Shown here in pieces: positions 45,197 to 53,790 of a stretch of 64,000 nt of DNA. Location of the stretch: positions 1-64,000 of the forward strand of contig NZ_VOLC01000007.1 of the NCBI RefSeq assembly GCF_009797935.1, written 5' to 3'. Source of the DNA: Lunatibacter salilacus (GTDB lineage: Bacteria > Bacteroidota > Bacteroidia > Cytophagales > Cyclobacteriaceae). The stretch's first letter is position 1; the number at the start of each line of letters is the position of its first letter. The position numbers and the translations under genes were made by a program. The notes beneath the pieces were generated by a model, which searched no databases, was not told the DNA's origin, and was given only the letters and a program-made list of their open reading frames with translations.

Positions 45197-45236
45197 AACC
45201 ATCTATTGTATAAAAAACAATAGATGGTTTTTTTTT
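45197..45236 (+). terminator. Terminator of the cysteine-rich lipoprotein gene
   Basis: Perfect 13-bp stem (AACCATCTATTGT at 45197-45209, right arm 45217-45229) followed by a run of Ts. Confidence 0.88.
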
Positions 45237-45239
45237 CCA

Positions 45240-45605
45240 AAGCGATTTTCCTTTATTCTGAATTAAAGTCGCTTGAATTGAATCTAGATTTGACTATGAT
45301 GGGGTAACATACAGTGCTACCATGGTGGTTGAGGCATTGCAAAAAACCAAAACTTCTAAAGTAAAAAAGGAGGATGGCGCAAATCTATTTACGACCTAAT
45401 TGACAATAAATACATCAAAGAGCTTTGTATCCAATACCCAATAATTTATCATATCCTGAATTTAAGGTATCTACGGCCAATTCCTTTACCGCACTTCTAA
45501 AGCTTTAAATATCCTCATCAGACATTTCAATTCCGGATTTTAAATTTGAAAAGTAATTCTTTATAGCAACTTTTTGGGGAAACCTTCGAACGAACTCTTC
45601 ATTTC
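45240..45605. other. Gene-less stretch with coding-like fragments
   Basis: No intact gene. A 37-codon plus-strand frame at 45289-45399 (DYDGVTYSATMVVEALQK) looks like a piece of a protein but I do not recognise it. Confidence 0.35.
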
Positions 45606-45863
45606 TTAATAATAGTCTCCCGAATCACCGGAACCCAGTCCGGAGACGGTTAGGGTATGGCTTGCCGTGTCCCGGGAATTTAGCGGCACGCCGTTGTTAA
45701 ACCACTGGTATTCGGATTTCGGAATGGTGCCCCGGTCTATGTCCGTGGTGAACACATGGGTCTGGCCTGACAGTTTGTTAATTGACTTGGTTACGTCTAC
45801 GAGGTCCTGAATCCCGTAGGAGGAGGTATTGTCAATTAGATAATGAAATTGTTCTAGCGTCAT
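45606..45863 (-). pseudogene. Fragment of an Ig-like repeat surface protein
   Basis: An 85-codon frame: QDLVDVTKSINKLSGQTHVF, then YQWFNNGVPLNSRDTASHTL and VSGLGSGDSGDYY. The second half is one immunoglobulin-like repeat as found in large Bacteroidota surface proteins, and it stops right after the strand that would lead into the next repeat. It has no signal peptide and its ATG overlaps the stop of the broken Fic frame (ATGA), so it is an orphan fragment, not a functional adhesin. Confidence 0.6.
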
Positions 45864-46860
45864 ATTTTATTTCGGTTTAGAACACTAATTACCAATTTCT
45901 TCACCGTGTCCATTTCTTCAGGTTTGCTTGATGCGATAAACAAAGTTAAGCTAGCCAATGCATCATTGCTGATGATTGAAATCCCTTCAGTGTTATGCAA
46001 TAGGTTATTAGACTGTAAAAAGAGAAGAAAACAAGCTGCGGCAATCCTTTTATTGCCATCAACGAAACCATGGTTTTTCACAATTAGGCAGCTTTTTCTT
46101 CCAACGTAGGGTAGAAGTCCTCTTCGCCAAAGCCTTTGCCGATTTGTGAAATGGCACTCTCAAAGCTTCCGTCCTTTTCTTTTCCAAAAACGCCCGACTC
46201 AAACTCGGACTTCATAGATGAGATTACATTTTGGTAATCAGAAAGTTCGGGATAATTAGTATTTCTCTTACTTAAGCCTTTTGTATCTAGATTTTCATGA
46301 TCGTAATCGTCCAGCAATTCCAGTCCTTTCGCAAAATGGTTCAGCCAATCCAAGTTTTGATCATTAGCTTTATGTTCTATTGCCCGGCTTAAGATCCTAA
46401 TTCCGTCCTTAAGCGTTTGGACTTCCTGTTGCTTTTGTGCCAATCTTTTTTCATTGATGACGTAGCCCTGCACGAGGTAGTCTTTGAGTCGCTGGGTGGC
46501 CCATTGGCGAAATTGCGTGCCTTGTGCAGATTTGACCCGGTAGCCAACTGATATAATTACATCAAGATTATAGTGGTCTACTTGGTAGGATTTTCCGTCT
46601 AATGCAGTTGTCGCAAAATTTGCGACAACTGCATCCTTTTCTAACTCACCATCATTAAAAACGTTATTGATATGTTTTCCTATAGTTTTTACATCTCTCC
46701 CGAAAAGGACAGCCATCTGATTTCTGTTTAGCCAAACAGATTCTTTCTCAACCAAAACTTCAATTTGAGTCTGGCCATCACTTCCTTGGTAGATTTCGAT
46801 TTTACTTTCCATGATTTTTGAGTATTCCCTAAATTCTGCAATCTCCATGTTTTTCATCAA
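45860..46860 (-). pseudogene. RhuM-Fic/Doc fusion gene broken by a small deletion
   Basis: Frame 1 (46860-46084, 258 codons) is a RhuM-family N-terminal domain (SVWLNRNQMAVLFGRDVKTI, GYRVKSAQGTQFRQWATQRL) running into the start of a Fic domain (SAISQIGKGFGEEDFYPT). It stops at LEEKAA. Frame 2 (46081-45860) continues with LIVKNHGFVDGNKRIAAACF, the Fic active-site motif (HxFxDGNxR), to the normal end. About five codons are missing at the junction and the frame is shifted, so the Fic active site is cut off from the rest. Both halves are otherwise well preserved, so the break is recent. Confidence 0.88.
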
Positions 46861-47490
46861 TTTTGGGAGCTATTTCCAAATTTAACTAATTTGGCGCTGA
46901 CTTGGAGGCTGTAAAACTAACACCTTAAACCTACTGGCTTCTATAAACTGTGGGTTAAAAGAATCCGAGTTGCGAGGATTTTTCTTTCCCAATCTCCCTT
47001 ACAAAGCCGTAGTTTAGGCGATGGGCGAGTCCGTGTTTGGTTGAAAAAAACCATTAGGCTTTTATCGGACAAACACACAACTTGCAAGGACTACGCACAA
47101 CGGATTTGTGTTGTCCAAAACGGAATTTCCGGTTTGTAGATTGAATTTAATGAACGGCTTTCGAATTGTAATTTAGTAGAATAATTATATTTTTATCTAC
47201 ATAAAAATAAATATAGGTATGAAAATATCTACCTATTGGGATAGAAAACTTCCTGTGTAGTTCCAATCGTATATTCTTATATGCACATAATGGTATAAAT
47301 AAGTAAAGATTTATCCGCATTGGTCTTGATGACGGTAATTCCAGTATCCTCAGATTCTTTATGAAAACATATTGAGACGTAATGTATCTGATATTAGGGT
47401 CTTTATGAAAAAGTATAGACTGGAATTATGAATGTAACCCGGAAGTTGATTGGTTTGTCTAAACTGTAAATTAAACTCGTCCGACTTGAA
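46861..47490. other. Gene-less stretch before tRNA-Val
   Basis: About 630 bp, no gene recognised. It contains a 14-codon frame from 47220 (MKISTYWDRKLPV) and repeated words around ACACAAC/GTTGTG at 47090-47120, none of which I can assign. Confidence 0.4.
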
Positions 47491-47580
47491 GGAATTTGTA
47501 AACTGGGGAATTCGGGAAACTAAAAAGTAAAATCAAGCCCCATAATTAGCTCCACAGTCAAAAAAAAGAACCCTAACTAT
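47491..47580. repeat. Direct repeat next to tRNA-Val (right copy)
   Basis: Partner of the copy at 37562-37652. It includes the left arm of the tRNA-Val terminator. The interval between the two copies is about 10 kb and holds the ParE, RAYT and RhuM-Fic remnants and the CHAT operon. Confidence 0.55.
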
Positions 47581-47601
47581 CTAAAATATAGACAATTAGG
47601 G
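47560..47601 (-). terminator. Terminator of tRNA-Val
   Basis: Minus-strand stem CCCTAATTGTCT / AGATAGTTAGGG (47590-47601 with 47571-47582, two non-Watson-Crick positions) followed by TTC and seven Ts. Confidence 0.75.
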
Positions 47602-47611
47602 TTTCAATCTG

Positions 47612-47686
47612 TGGGAGTTGAGGGATTCGAACCCCCGACCCTCTGCTTGTAAGGCAGATGCTCTGAACCAACTGAGCTAAACTCCC
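47612..47686 (-). tRNA. tRNA-Val (anticodon TAC)
   Basis: 75 nt. Acceptor GGGAGTT pairs with AACTCCC plus discriminator A; D arm AGCTCAGTTGGTTCAGAGC; anticodon stem TCTGC/GCAGA around loop CTTACAA; T arm GTCGGGGGTTCGAATCCC. CCA is not encoded. Confidence 0.96.
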
Positions 47687-47731
47687 AATTTTTCAAAACC
47701 TCATTTGGTTTTGTTTCCCTGAATAGGTTTG

Positions 47732-47762
47732 CAAATGTAGCAGTATTTCAATTGATGTCAAA
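47732..47762 (-). promoter_or_regulatory. Promoter of tRNA-Val
   Basis: A textbook Bacteroidota promoter on the minus strand: TTTG (47759-47762), 19-bp spacer, TACATTTG (47732-47739), about 45 bp before the tRNA. Confidence 0.8.
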
Positions 47763-47830
47763 TAATACCGCTTAATTTTTTTAACTCTCCCATCCAAGTA
47801 ACTGAATATCATTTGAAAAAATCTGATCTG

Positions 47831-49366
47831 TCAAGTATCAAATCTTATTCCTTGTGCCAAGGGCAGCTGGTTTCCGTAGTTGATCGTATTGGTTTGCCTA
47901 CGCATATAGGCTTTCCAAGCATCGGAACCGGACTCCCGGCCACCGCCAGTTTCCTTTTCCCCGCCAAATGCACCTCCAATTTCCGCGCCGGACGTGCCAA
48001 TATTAACATTGGCTATCCCACAGTCGGACCCAGCCGCGGATAGAAAGCGGTATGACTCCCGAACATCGGTACTCATAATGGCCGAGGACAGGCCTTGCGG
48101 AACGTCGTTATGGATGTGAATGGCCTCCTCCAAAGATCTATATTTCATCAGATATAAAATTGGAGCAAAGGTCTCCTCCTTCACCATCCGGTAATGAGGC
48201 TCCACCTCAAAAATACAGGGCAGTACGTAACAGCCGGACTCAAATCCCGAACCGTCCAGTACGCCAGGAGCAACTACTACCTGAGCACCTTCCTTTTCAA
48301 CTTCCTCCACAGCAGCTAGGTATTGGCCTACAGCTTCCTGGTCGATCAATGGACCCATATGGTTGGACTCTTCCAGCGGATTCCCAATTTTCAACTGAGC
48401 GTAGGCACTAACAAGACGTTTCTTGACAGCTTCGTAGACGTCCTCATGGACAATAAGCCGACGGGTGCTCGTGCATCGCTGTCCGGCAGTACCCACGGCT
48501 CCAAAGACTGCTCCGCGTGTTGCAATATCCAGATCGGCATTGGGTGTGATGATAATGGCATTGTTGCCGCCTAGTTCCAAAATTGTCTTCCCCAACCGAC
48601 TGGCCACGGCGACCGCTACGGATTTTCCCATTCTTGTAGAACCTGTTGCCGACACTAGTTGAATCCGAGTATCCTCCGCCAACCAAGCTCCAACATCGGC
48701 CCCTCCACAGATCAATCCTGAGATTCCCTCTGGAAATCCGTTTTGGGCAAATACTTCGCCAGCTATTTTTTGACAGGAAATGGCTGTCAATGGTGTTTTT
48801 TCGGAGGGCTTCCAAACACATACATTGCCACAGACCCAAGAAATCATGGCATTCCAGGACCAAACTGCCACAGGGAAGTTGAACGCTGAGATAATACCAA
48901 CAATCCCCAGCGGGTGCCATTGCTCCATCATGGTATGATTAACCCGCTCCGAAGGCATGGTCAGTCCATAGAGTTGCCGGGACAAGCCAACAGCAAAGTC
49001 GCAGATATCAATCATTTCCTGAACCTCTCCCAGTCCCTCCTGATAGGATTTGCCCATCTCATAGGAAACCAATCTCCCCAAATCTTCCTTTTTTTCTCTT
49101 AAGGCCATGCCTATCTGGCGGACAATCTCACCACGTCTAGGTGCCGGAACATCTCTCCAGGTTGTAAATGCCATTTGTAGGTCAGAGAGCAATCGATCAT
49201 AGGACTTCCAGTCTGTTTGGATGACTTTCGCAATCAACTTACCGTCTACCGGAGAATAGGATTCAAGATAATCACCAGTAGTCGGATACCATGATTTCCC
49301 TGAACTTGTCCCCATATTTTCAGAGGAAAGCCCTAAATTTGACAATAACGCCTGTAGTAAATTCAT
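47831..49366 (-). CDS. Aldehyde dehydrogenase of the ALDH7 (antiquitin) family
   Basis: 511 residues. The NAD-dependent aldehyde dehydrogenase core has SAFNFPVAVWSWN, the glutamate motif LELGGNNAIII, and the nucleophile Cys in GTAGQRCTSTRR. The C-terminal GTSGAEIGGAFGGEKETGGG followed by RESGSDAWKAYMRRQTN is diagnostic of ALDH7. The usual substrate is alpha-aminoadipic semialdehyde (L-piperideine-6-carboxylate) in lysine breakdown. No other lysine-catabolism gene is adjacent, so the substrate is inferred from family only. Monocistronic. Confidence 0.92.
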   Translation of the reverse strand: MNLLQALLSNLGLSSENMGTSSGKSWYPTTGDYLESYSPVDGKLIAKVIQTDWKSYDRLLSDLQMAFTTWRDVPAPRRGEIVRQIGMALREKKEDLGRLVSYEMGKSYQEGLGEVQEMIDICDFAVGLSRQLYGLTMPSERVNHTMMEQWHPLGIVGIISAFNFPVAVWSWNAMISWVCGNVCVWKPSEKTPLTAISCQKIAGEVFAQNGFPEGISGLICGGADVGAWLAEDTRIQLVSATGSTRMGKSVAVAVASRLGKTILELGGNNAIIITPNADLDIATRGAVFGAVGTAGQRCTSTRRLIVHEDVYEAVKKRLVSAYAQLKIGNPLEESNHMGPLIDQEAVGQYLAAVEEVEKEGAQVVVAPGVLDGSGFESGCYVLPCIFEVEPHYRMVKEETFAPILYLMKYRSLEEAIHIHNDVPQGLSSAIMSTDVRESYRFLSAAGSDCGIANVNIGTSGAEIGGAFGGEKETGGGRESGSDAWKAYMRRQTNTINYGNQLPLAQGIRFDT

Positions 49367-49420
49367 AGGACTTAATCAAAATGTAGATACCGTAAAAATA
49401 GTCAAAACTAATAGGAATGA

Positions 49421-49450
49421 AAAAGGCCATTCCCTAAAGAACGGCCTTTT
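49421..49450 (-). terminator. Terminator of the HtrA gene
   Basis: AAAAGGCCATTC (49421-49432) pairs with GAACGGCCTTTT (49439-49450) with one wobble position; Ts follow on the minus strand. It lies 28 bp past the HtrA stop. Confidence 0.75.
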
Positions 49451-49477
49451 GTCAGAGAGTAATAAATGCGTGTTTAA

Positions 49478-50965
49478 TTAAGGTTTGATATCGTAATACG
49501 ATCGCTGCCCGTTGGGATAAACTCCTAAAATACTCACTTCCTCACCTTTGTAGTTTTTAAGTGCTTCGCTCACTTCTTCCGCGGAGTTGATCCTAATTCT
49601 ACCAATCTTCGTGATGATGAATCCAGGCTTCAGCCCTGCTTCCGTCCATTGTTCATTTTCTATACTAGTAATGGAAGCTCCTCCCTCAATATCCAGTCTT
49701 TCCTTCACATTGTTTTTGATGTCTTCAAAAACCACTCCTTCAAATTCCTCGCGTTTTGGCACTTCTTTGACAACTACTTTAGTTGTTCCGGAAAAATTTT
49801 TCAGCGTTGCTGTGGCATTCATTTCCTTTCCATCTCTCAGAAATTTGATGTCTACCGTATCACCCGGACGCTTACGGGCAACTCTTTCCTGCAGCGCGGA
49901 AGTGGTATATGTATTATAGCCATCAATTCCGATAATCACGTCGCCTTTCTGAAGACCCGCTTCTTCTCCACCACTTCCTTCATTAACTCCAGCCACATAT
50001 ACTCCACGGCTGGCTTTTATTTTAATTCCTTCGCTAGCTTCCAATTGAGGACTAATATCCTGAATACTTACTCCAATAAGTCCCCTTTGTACTGTTCCAT
50101 ATTCTAATAAGTCTTCAGTGACCTTTTTCACGATGGCACTCGGTACAGCAAATGAATACCCGCTAAACCCTCCTGTTCTGGAAGCAATCGCAGTGTTTAT
50201 TCCGATTATTTCACCTGATAGGTTGACTAAAGGTCCTCCGGAATTTCCCGGATTTACAGCGGCATCTGTTTGAATAAATGATTCAACCTGCAAATTATTC
50301 TCATCCCTTAAAATCCGGATATTCCTTGCCTTGGCACTGATAATACCCGCTGTTACGGTAGAGTTAAGCTCGTAGGGATTTCCCACGGCCAATACCCATT
50401 CACCTACCTTAGCTATATCTGAATCACCAAATGGAATAAAAGGAAGTCCTGATTCTTCGATTTTCAGCAGGGCCAAATCGGTAGTTGGATCTGTTCCAAC
50501 AACTTTCGCCACATACCTTCTATTATCCTCTAACGTGATGTCAACTTTTGTTGCATTTTCGATCACGTGATTATTAGTCACAATGTACCCGTCTTGAGAA
50601 ATTAACACTCCTGAACCGGAGCTTCTGCCTTCTCTCGGAGGTGCCTCACCTCTCGGTGAAGGAGATCTAAAGCCGAAGAACTCTTCTAGTGGATCTACCC
50701 CCCCTTGCCTGCTAGTAACTGAAACAGAGCTGCTGACGTGCACTACCGCAGGGGTTACCACCTCAGCCGCCGCCACAAAGTTTATTCCCTCAGGAACAAT
50801 AAACTTGTCGTCATTTAACCAATTGACAAAACTCGCACTTTGCCGCTCAGCAAATTCAGTTGTTGAGGTTTGGTTTGTCTGGAGTAAGCTCACTCCCAAT
50901 AAAGCGACGACCCCTCCTATTAAGGAAGCGAGAACGATTCCTAAGAAAAACTGTTTTTTGCTCAT
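49478..50965 (-). CDS. HtrA/DegP-type periplasmic serine protease (Do family)
   Basis: 495 residues. An N-terminal signal anchor (about 5-28) is followed by a trypsin-like domain with triad His133 (IVTNNHVIENA), Asp163 (DPTTDLALLK) and Ser242 (AVNPGNSGGPLV). A loop rich in Pro/Arg (RSPSPRGEAPPREGRSSGSG) corresponds to the LA loop. Two PDZ domains follow (GLIGVSIQDISPQLE ... GLQKGDVIIGIDGYN and GASITSIENEQWTEAGLKPG). It degrades or refolds damaged envelope proteins under stress. Monocistronic, convergent with ALDH7's upstream region. Confidence 0.95.
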   Translation of the reverse strand: MSKKQFFLGIVLASLIGGVVALLGVSLLQTNQTSTTEFAERQSASFVNWLNDDKFIVPEGINFVAAAEVVTPAVVHVSSSVSVTSRQGGVDPLEEFFGFRSPSPRGEAPPREGRSSGSGVLISQDGYIVTNNHVIENATKVDITLEDNRRYVAKVVGTDPTTDLALLKIEESGLPFIPFGDSDIAKVGEWVLAVGNPYELNSTVTAGIISAKARNIRILRDENNLQVESFIQTDAAVNPGNSGGPLVNLSGEIIGINTAIASRTGGFSGYSFAVPSAIVKKVTEDLLEYGTVQRGLIGVSIQDISPQLEASEGIKIKASRGVYVAGVNEGSGGEEAGLQKGDVIIGIDGYNTYTTSALQERVARKRPGDTVDIKFLRDGKEMNATATLKNFSGTTKVVVKEVPKREEFEGVVFEDIKNNVKERLDIEGGASITSIENEQWTEAGLKPGFIITKIGRIRINSAEEVSEALKNYKGEEVSILGVYPNGQRSYYDIKP

Positions 50966-51256
50966 TTTTTTACCTTTCTTTTAAATTCACTATTACCACG
51001 AAATATTTTGAAAATGGTTCTTCCAAAACGATGCCACCTCCCGTTTAACTAAAGTTTTTAACACCTTTTAACCATAACATGGGGAATACTTTGGCCAAAT
51101 CACAACTAATCACCGACCATTCCATCTATTGAACCATAATCATGCCATCATGTTTGGTTTTTCGAGAACATTGTACAACGATCAATTTTTGAAATGTTAA
51201 ACGCATACAATTCTGTCTAATCTTTTTTAAGAAATAACTACTAAATGTAATATTTT

Positions 51257-53785
51257 TTGCGCAATTTTCTTGTTAATTACCTATATCTCTTGAAACACAT
51301 TTCACAATCGTTGGTTTTTTCATCCCATGCCAAACAGTTATTTTCCTTTTTTGCGAAGGTTTGGATTTTAATTCTTGTACTTTCATCTTCTACGGAAGCC
51401 CAAACATTGGACAATTTAATCAGCAGTGTCGGTTTGGACAAAACAGATACTGTCATAATGTCGGATTCCCTTACACAACGGCCACTGACCCTAGAAGAAA
51501 TAATCCGGCGCAATGAGACTTATTTTGAACAACTCCAGGTAGGAAGAAGCCGACTGCTTAGGGTTTACGACACGACATATTTATCTGTTGAAATACCCAT
51601 CATTGAACGCATCATAGAACGCATTAACGAAAGTTTTGAATCTGCGGAAATAAGCTTCAACCTTCAATACCTCAACGAACTTGAAAATTTGATGGACGGA
51701 TATGGCGTTCAAGTAAACCGATGGCAAAATGAAATAAACAAGAGGACTGAAAATTACTTGGAAATAGGTAGGAACATTGTAGAAATTCGAAATAGTTATA
51801 ATGAGAGAGTTTCATTCGTAGATTCTGTCGCCCTGCCTATCTTAAACCTCCAGTGGGACCTACTATATACTAGATTGAACAAAACTGACAGTGTATATAG
51901 GCATCATCATTCCTTTGCGATTGATCTTCAAAGCAAATTGTCAGGTCTGGTTATCGGCATCAATGATGTAAAAGACGAGGTCAGGGAAAAGCGGCAACTC
52001 ATCCGAAGTCGCCTATTGCAAAAAGAATCTCCCTACATTTGGCAAAAAGAGGCCACAGGCGAATCCGACCCCATTTTATCCCTATTAACGGATTCACTTA
52101 CCTTGAACAAGGTTATTTTAAGGAGCTACCTAAATCGGAATATTTCCTATGCTGTACTCATTATTTTTCTGGGTATCGGACTTTATATATGGTTTACCTG
52201 GCTAATAAAAACCATTTCAAGAGAAAAAGAATTTTCAACCGTCATTCTTGAACGTACCAACTATCTTACATTTTCTCCATTAATATGTACTTTCCTGAGC
52301 ATATTAACTTTGACACCATATATATTGCCCTATCCACCAAACACGGTGATTTTTTCAAGCCTCTTCGGAATGGCAGCTTGCTCTACCATTCTCCTTAGAC
52401 AAGTCCTATTTACCAAGGTGTTTCGGCTTTGGGTTTTTATGGTGCTCAGCCTAGTTATTTTTGGAGTCAGCAACCAGTTGATTGAACATTCCTTTCAAGA
52501 AAGGTTTTATCTCATCGGCCTGTCCGTTATTGGCATTGCCATTGGACTGAATGCACTTCACCTTATCAGCAAAAAGCCCGATCATTATCCCCAATATTTG
52601 ATCTACCTAATCTACCTTTACCTTTCAATGCAATCACTTTCAGTTTTGTTTCAACTGTTCGGGAGGTTTAGTCTTGGGAAGTTATTAGCCGTAACCTCTA
52701 CCTTGAGTACCATGCAGGCGATAAGTTTGTATATGTTCGTTCTGGTGATCATGGAAGCCTTATACCTTCAGTCTGAAGTAGCCCAGTCCAACCAAAAAGA
52801 ATTCACCAATTATCTCAACTACAAAAACATATATCGCCGATTAAACAAAATTTTTATAACCCTAGCTGTATTCATGTGGGTCTATTTTTTGACGTTAAAT
52901 CTTTCCATTGATGATTATATTTTTAATACCATTTCAACCTTCCTTTCCGAAGAACGCACCATAGGAAATAGTTCTTTTACTTTCGGGAGTATTCTAGTTT
53001 TTATACTTGTCATTTGGGTTGCTTCCGTTCTCGCTAAAAATATCGCCTATTTTGCCACCATTAAGGACAGTGAAAAAGCCGACTTGCGTGATAAGCGTCT
53101 TGGCTCATCCATCCTGCTGATCCGGTTGGCGGTATTGATTGTTGGTTTTTTTGCAGCGTTGACATTTTCCGGGATTTCGTTGGACAAGCTGGCCATTGTC
53201 CTTGGTGCGCTCAGTGTGGGTATTGGTTTTGGTCTACAGACCATTGTTAACAATCTGGTATCAGGAATCATCCTGGCATTTGAAAGACCCATACAAATCG
53301 GAGATGCCATTGAGGTGGGCGGCCGATCAGGCGTTGTAAAGGAAGTCGGCATACGTTCCAGCACATTACAATCCTATGACGGATCCGAGGTAATTATCCC
53401 AAACGGTGATCTTCTGTCCCAACATTTGATCAATTGGACGCTTTCTGACCGGAAAAGGAGAATTGAAATCATTATCGGGGTCGCTTATGGTTCAAACCTT
53501 AAGTTGGTGCAGGAAGTCCTTTTGGAAGTTATGAAAAAAAATGAAATTCTCTCCCTACCAGAGCCTCGGGTATTTGTACACAACTTTGCCGACAGTGCGG
53601 TAGAATTCAGGCTGCTTTTTTGGGTAAGTAATTTCGACACCTGGCTCGGAGTTAAAAATCAAGTCATGCTGGATACCTATTTAGCCTTCGACGCTTCAGG
53701 CATCGAAATCCCATTTCCCCAGCGGGATATTCATGTCAGAACTGACATATCTGACAAGCCTTCTGATTCAAAAGAAGAAATCTAA
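51257..53785 (+). CDS. MscS-family mechanosensitive ion channel, large type
   Basis: 842 residues. No ATG fits: the frame begins at TTG 51257 (or TTG 51290) ahead of a signal peptide ending SSSTEAQ. A long periplasmic helical region follows (about 50-290), then roughly ten membrane helices, the pore helix LAIVLGALSVGIGFGLQTIV followed by NNLVSGIILAFERPIQIGD, and a cytoplasmic MscS beta domain (VGGRSGVVKEVGIRSSTLQ, EVIIPNGDLL). It releases solutes on osmotic downshock. The overall plan matches large MscK/YjeP-like channels. The non-ATG start is uncertain. Confidence 0.9.
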   Translation: MRNFLVNYLYLLKHISQSLVFSSHAKQLFSFFAKVWILILVLSSSTEAQTLDNLISSVGLDKTDTVIMSDSLTQRPLTLEEIIRRNETYFEQLQVGRSRLLRVYDTTYLSVEIPIIERIIERINESFESAEISFNLQYLNELENLMDGYGVQVNRWQNEINKRTENYLEIGRNIVEIRNSYNERVSFVDSVALPILNLQWDLLYTRLNKTDSVYRHHHSFAIDLQSKLSGLVIGINDVKDEVREKRQLIRSRLLQKESPYIWQKEATGESDPILSLLTDSLTLNKVILRSYLNRNISYAVLIIFLGIGLYIWFTWLIKTISREKEFSTVILERTNYLTFSPLICTFLSILTLTPYILPYPPNTVIFSSLFGMAACSTILLRQVLFTKVFRLWVFMVLSLVIFGVSNQLIEHSFQERFYLIGLSVIGIAIGLNALHLISKKPDHYPQYLIYLIYLYLSMQSLSVLFQLFGRFSLGKLLAVTSTLSTMQAISLYMFVLVIMEALYLQSEVAQSNQKEFTNYLNYKNIYRRLNKIFITLAVFMWVYFLTLNLSIDDYIFNTISTFLSEERTIGNSSFTFGSILVFILVIWVASVLAKNIAYFATIKDSEKADLRDKRLGSSILLIRLAVLIVGFFAALTFSGISLDKLAIVLGALSVGIGFGLQTIVNNLVSGIILAFERPIQIGDAIEVGGRSGVVKEVGIRSSTLQSYDGSEVIIPNGDLLSQHLINWTLSDRKRRIEIIIGVAYGSNLKLVQEVLLEVMKKNEILSLPEPRVFVHNFADSAVEFRLLFWVSNFDTWLGVKNQVMLDTYLAFDASGIEIPFPQRDIHVRTDISDKPSDSKEEI

Positions 53786-53790
53786 ACATT

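Noticed and set aside
37562-47580. A complete integrative element with att sites at tRNA-Val
   Set aside because: No integrase, the repeats are diverged and do not include the tRNA 3' end; kept only as a weak observation.
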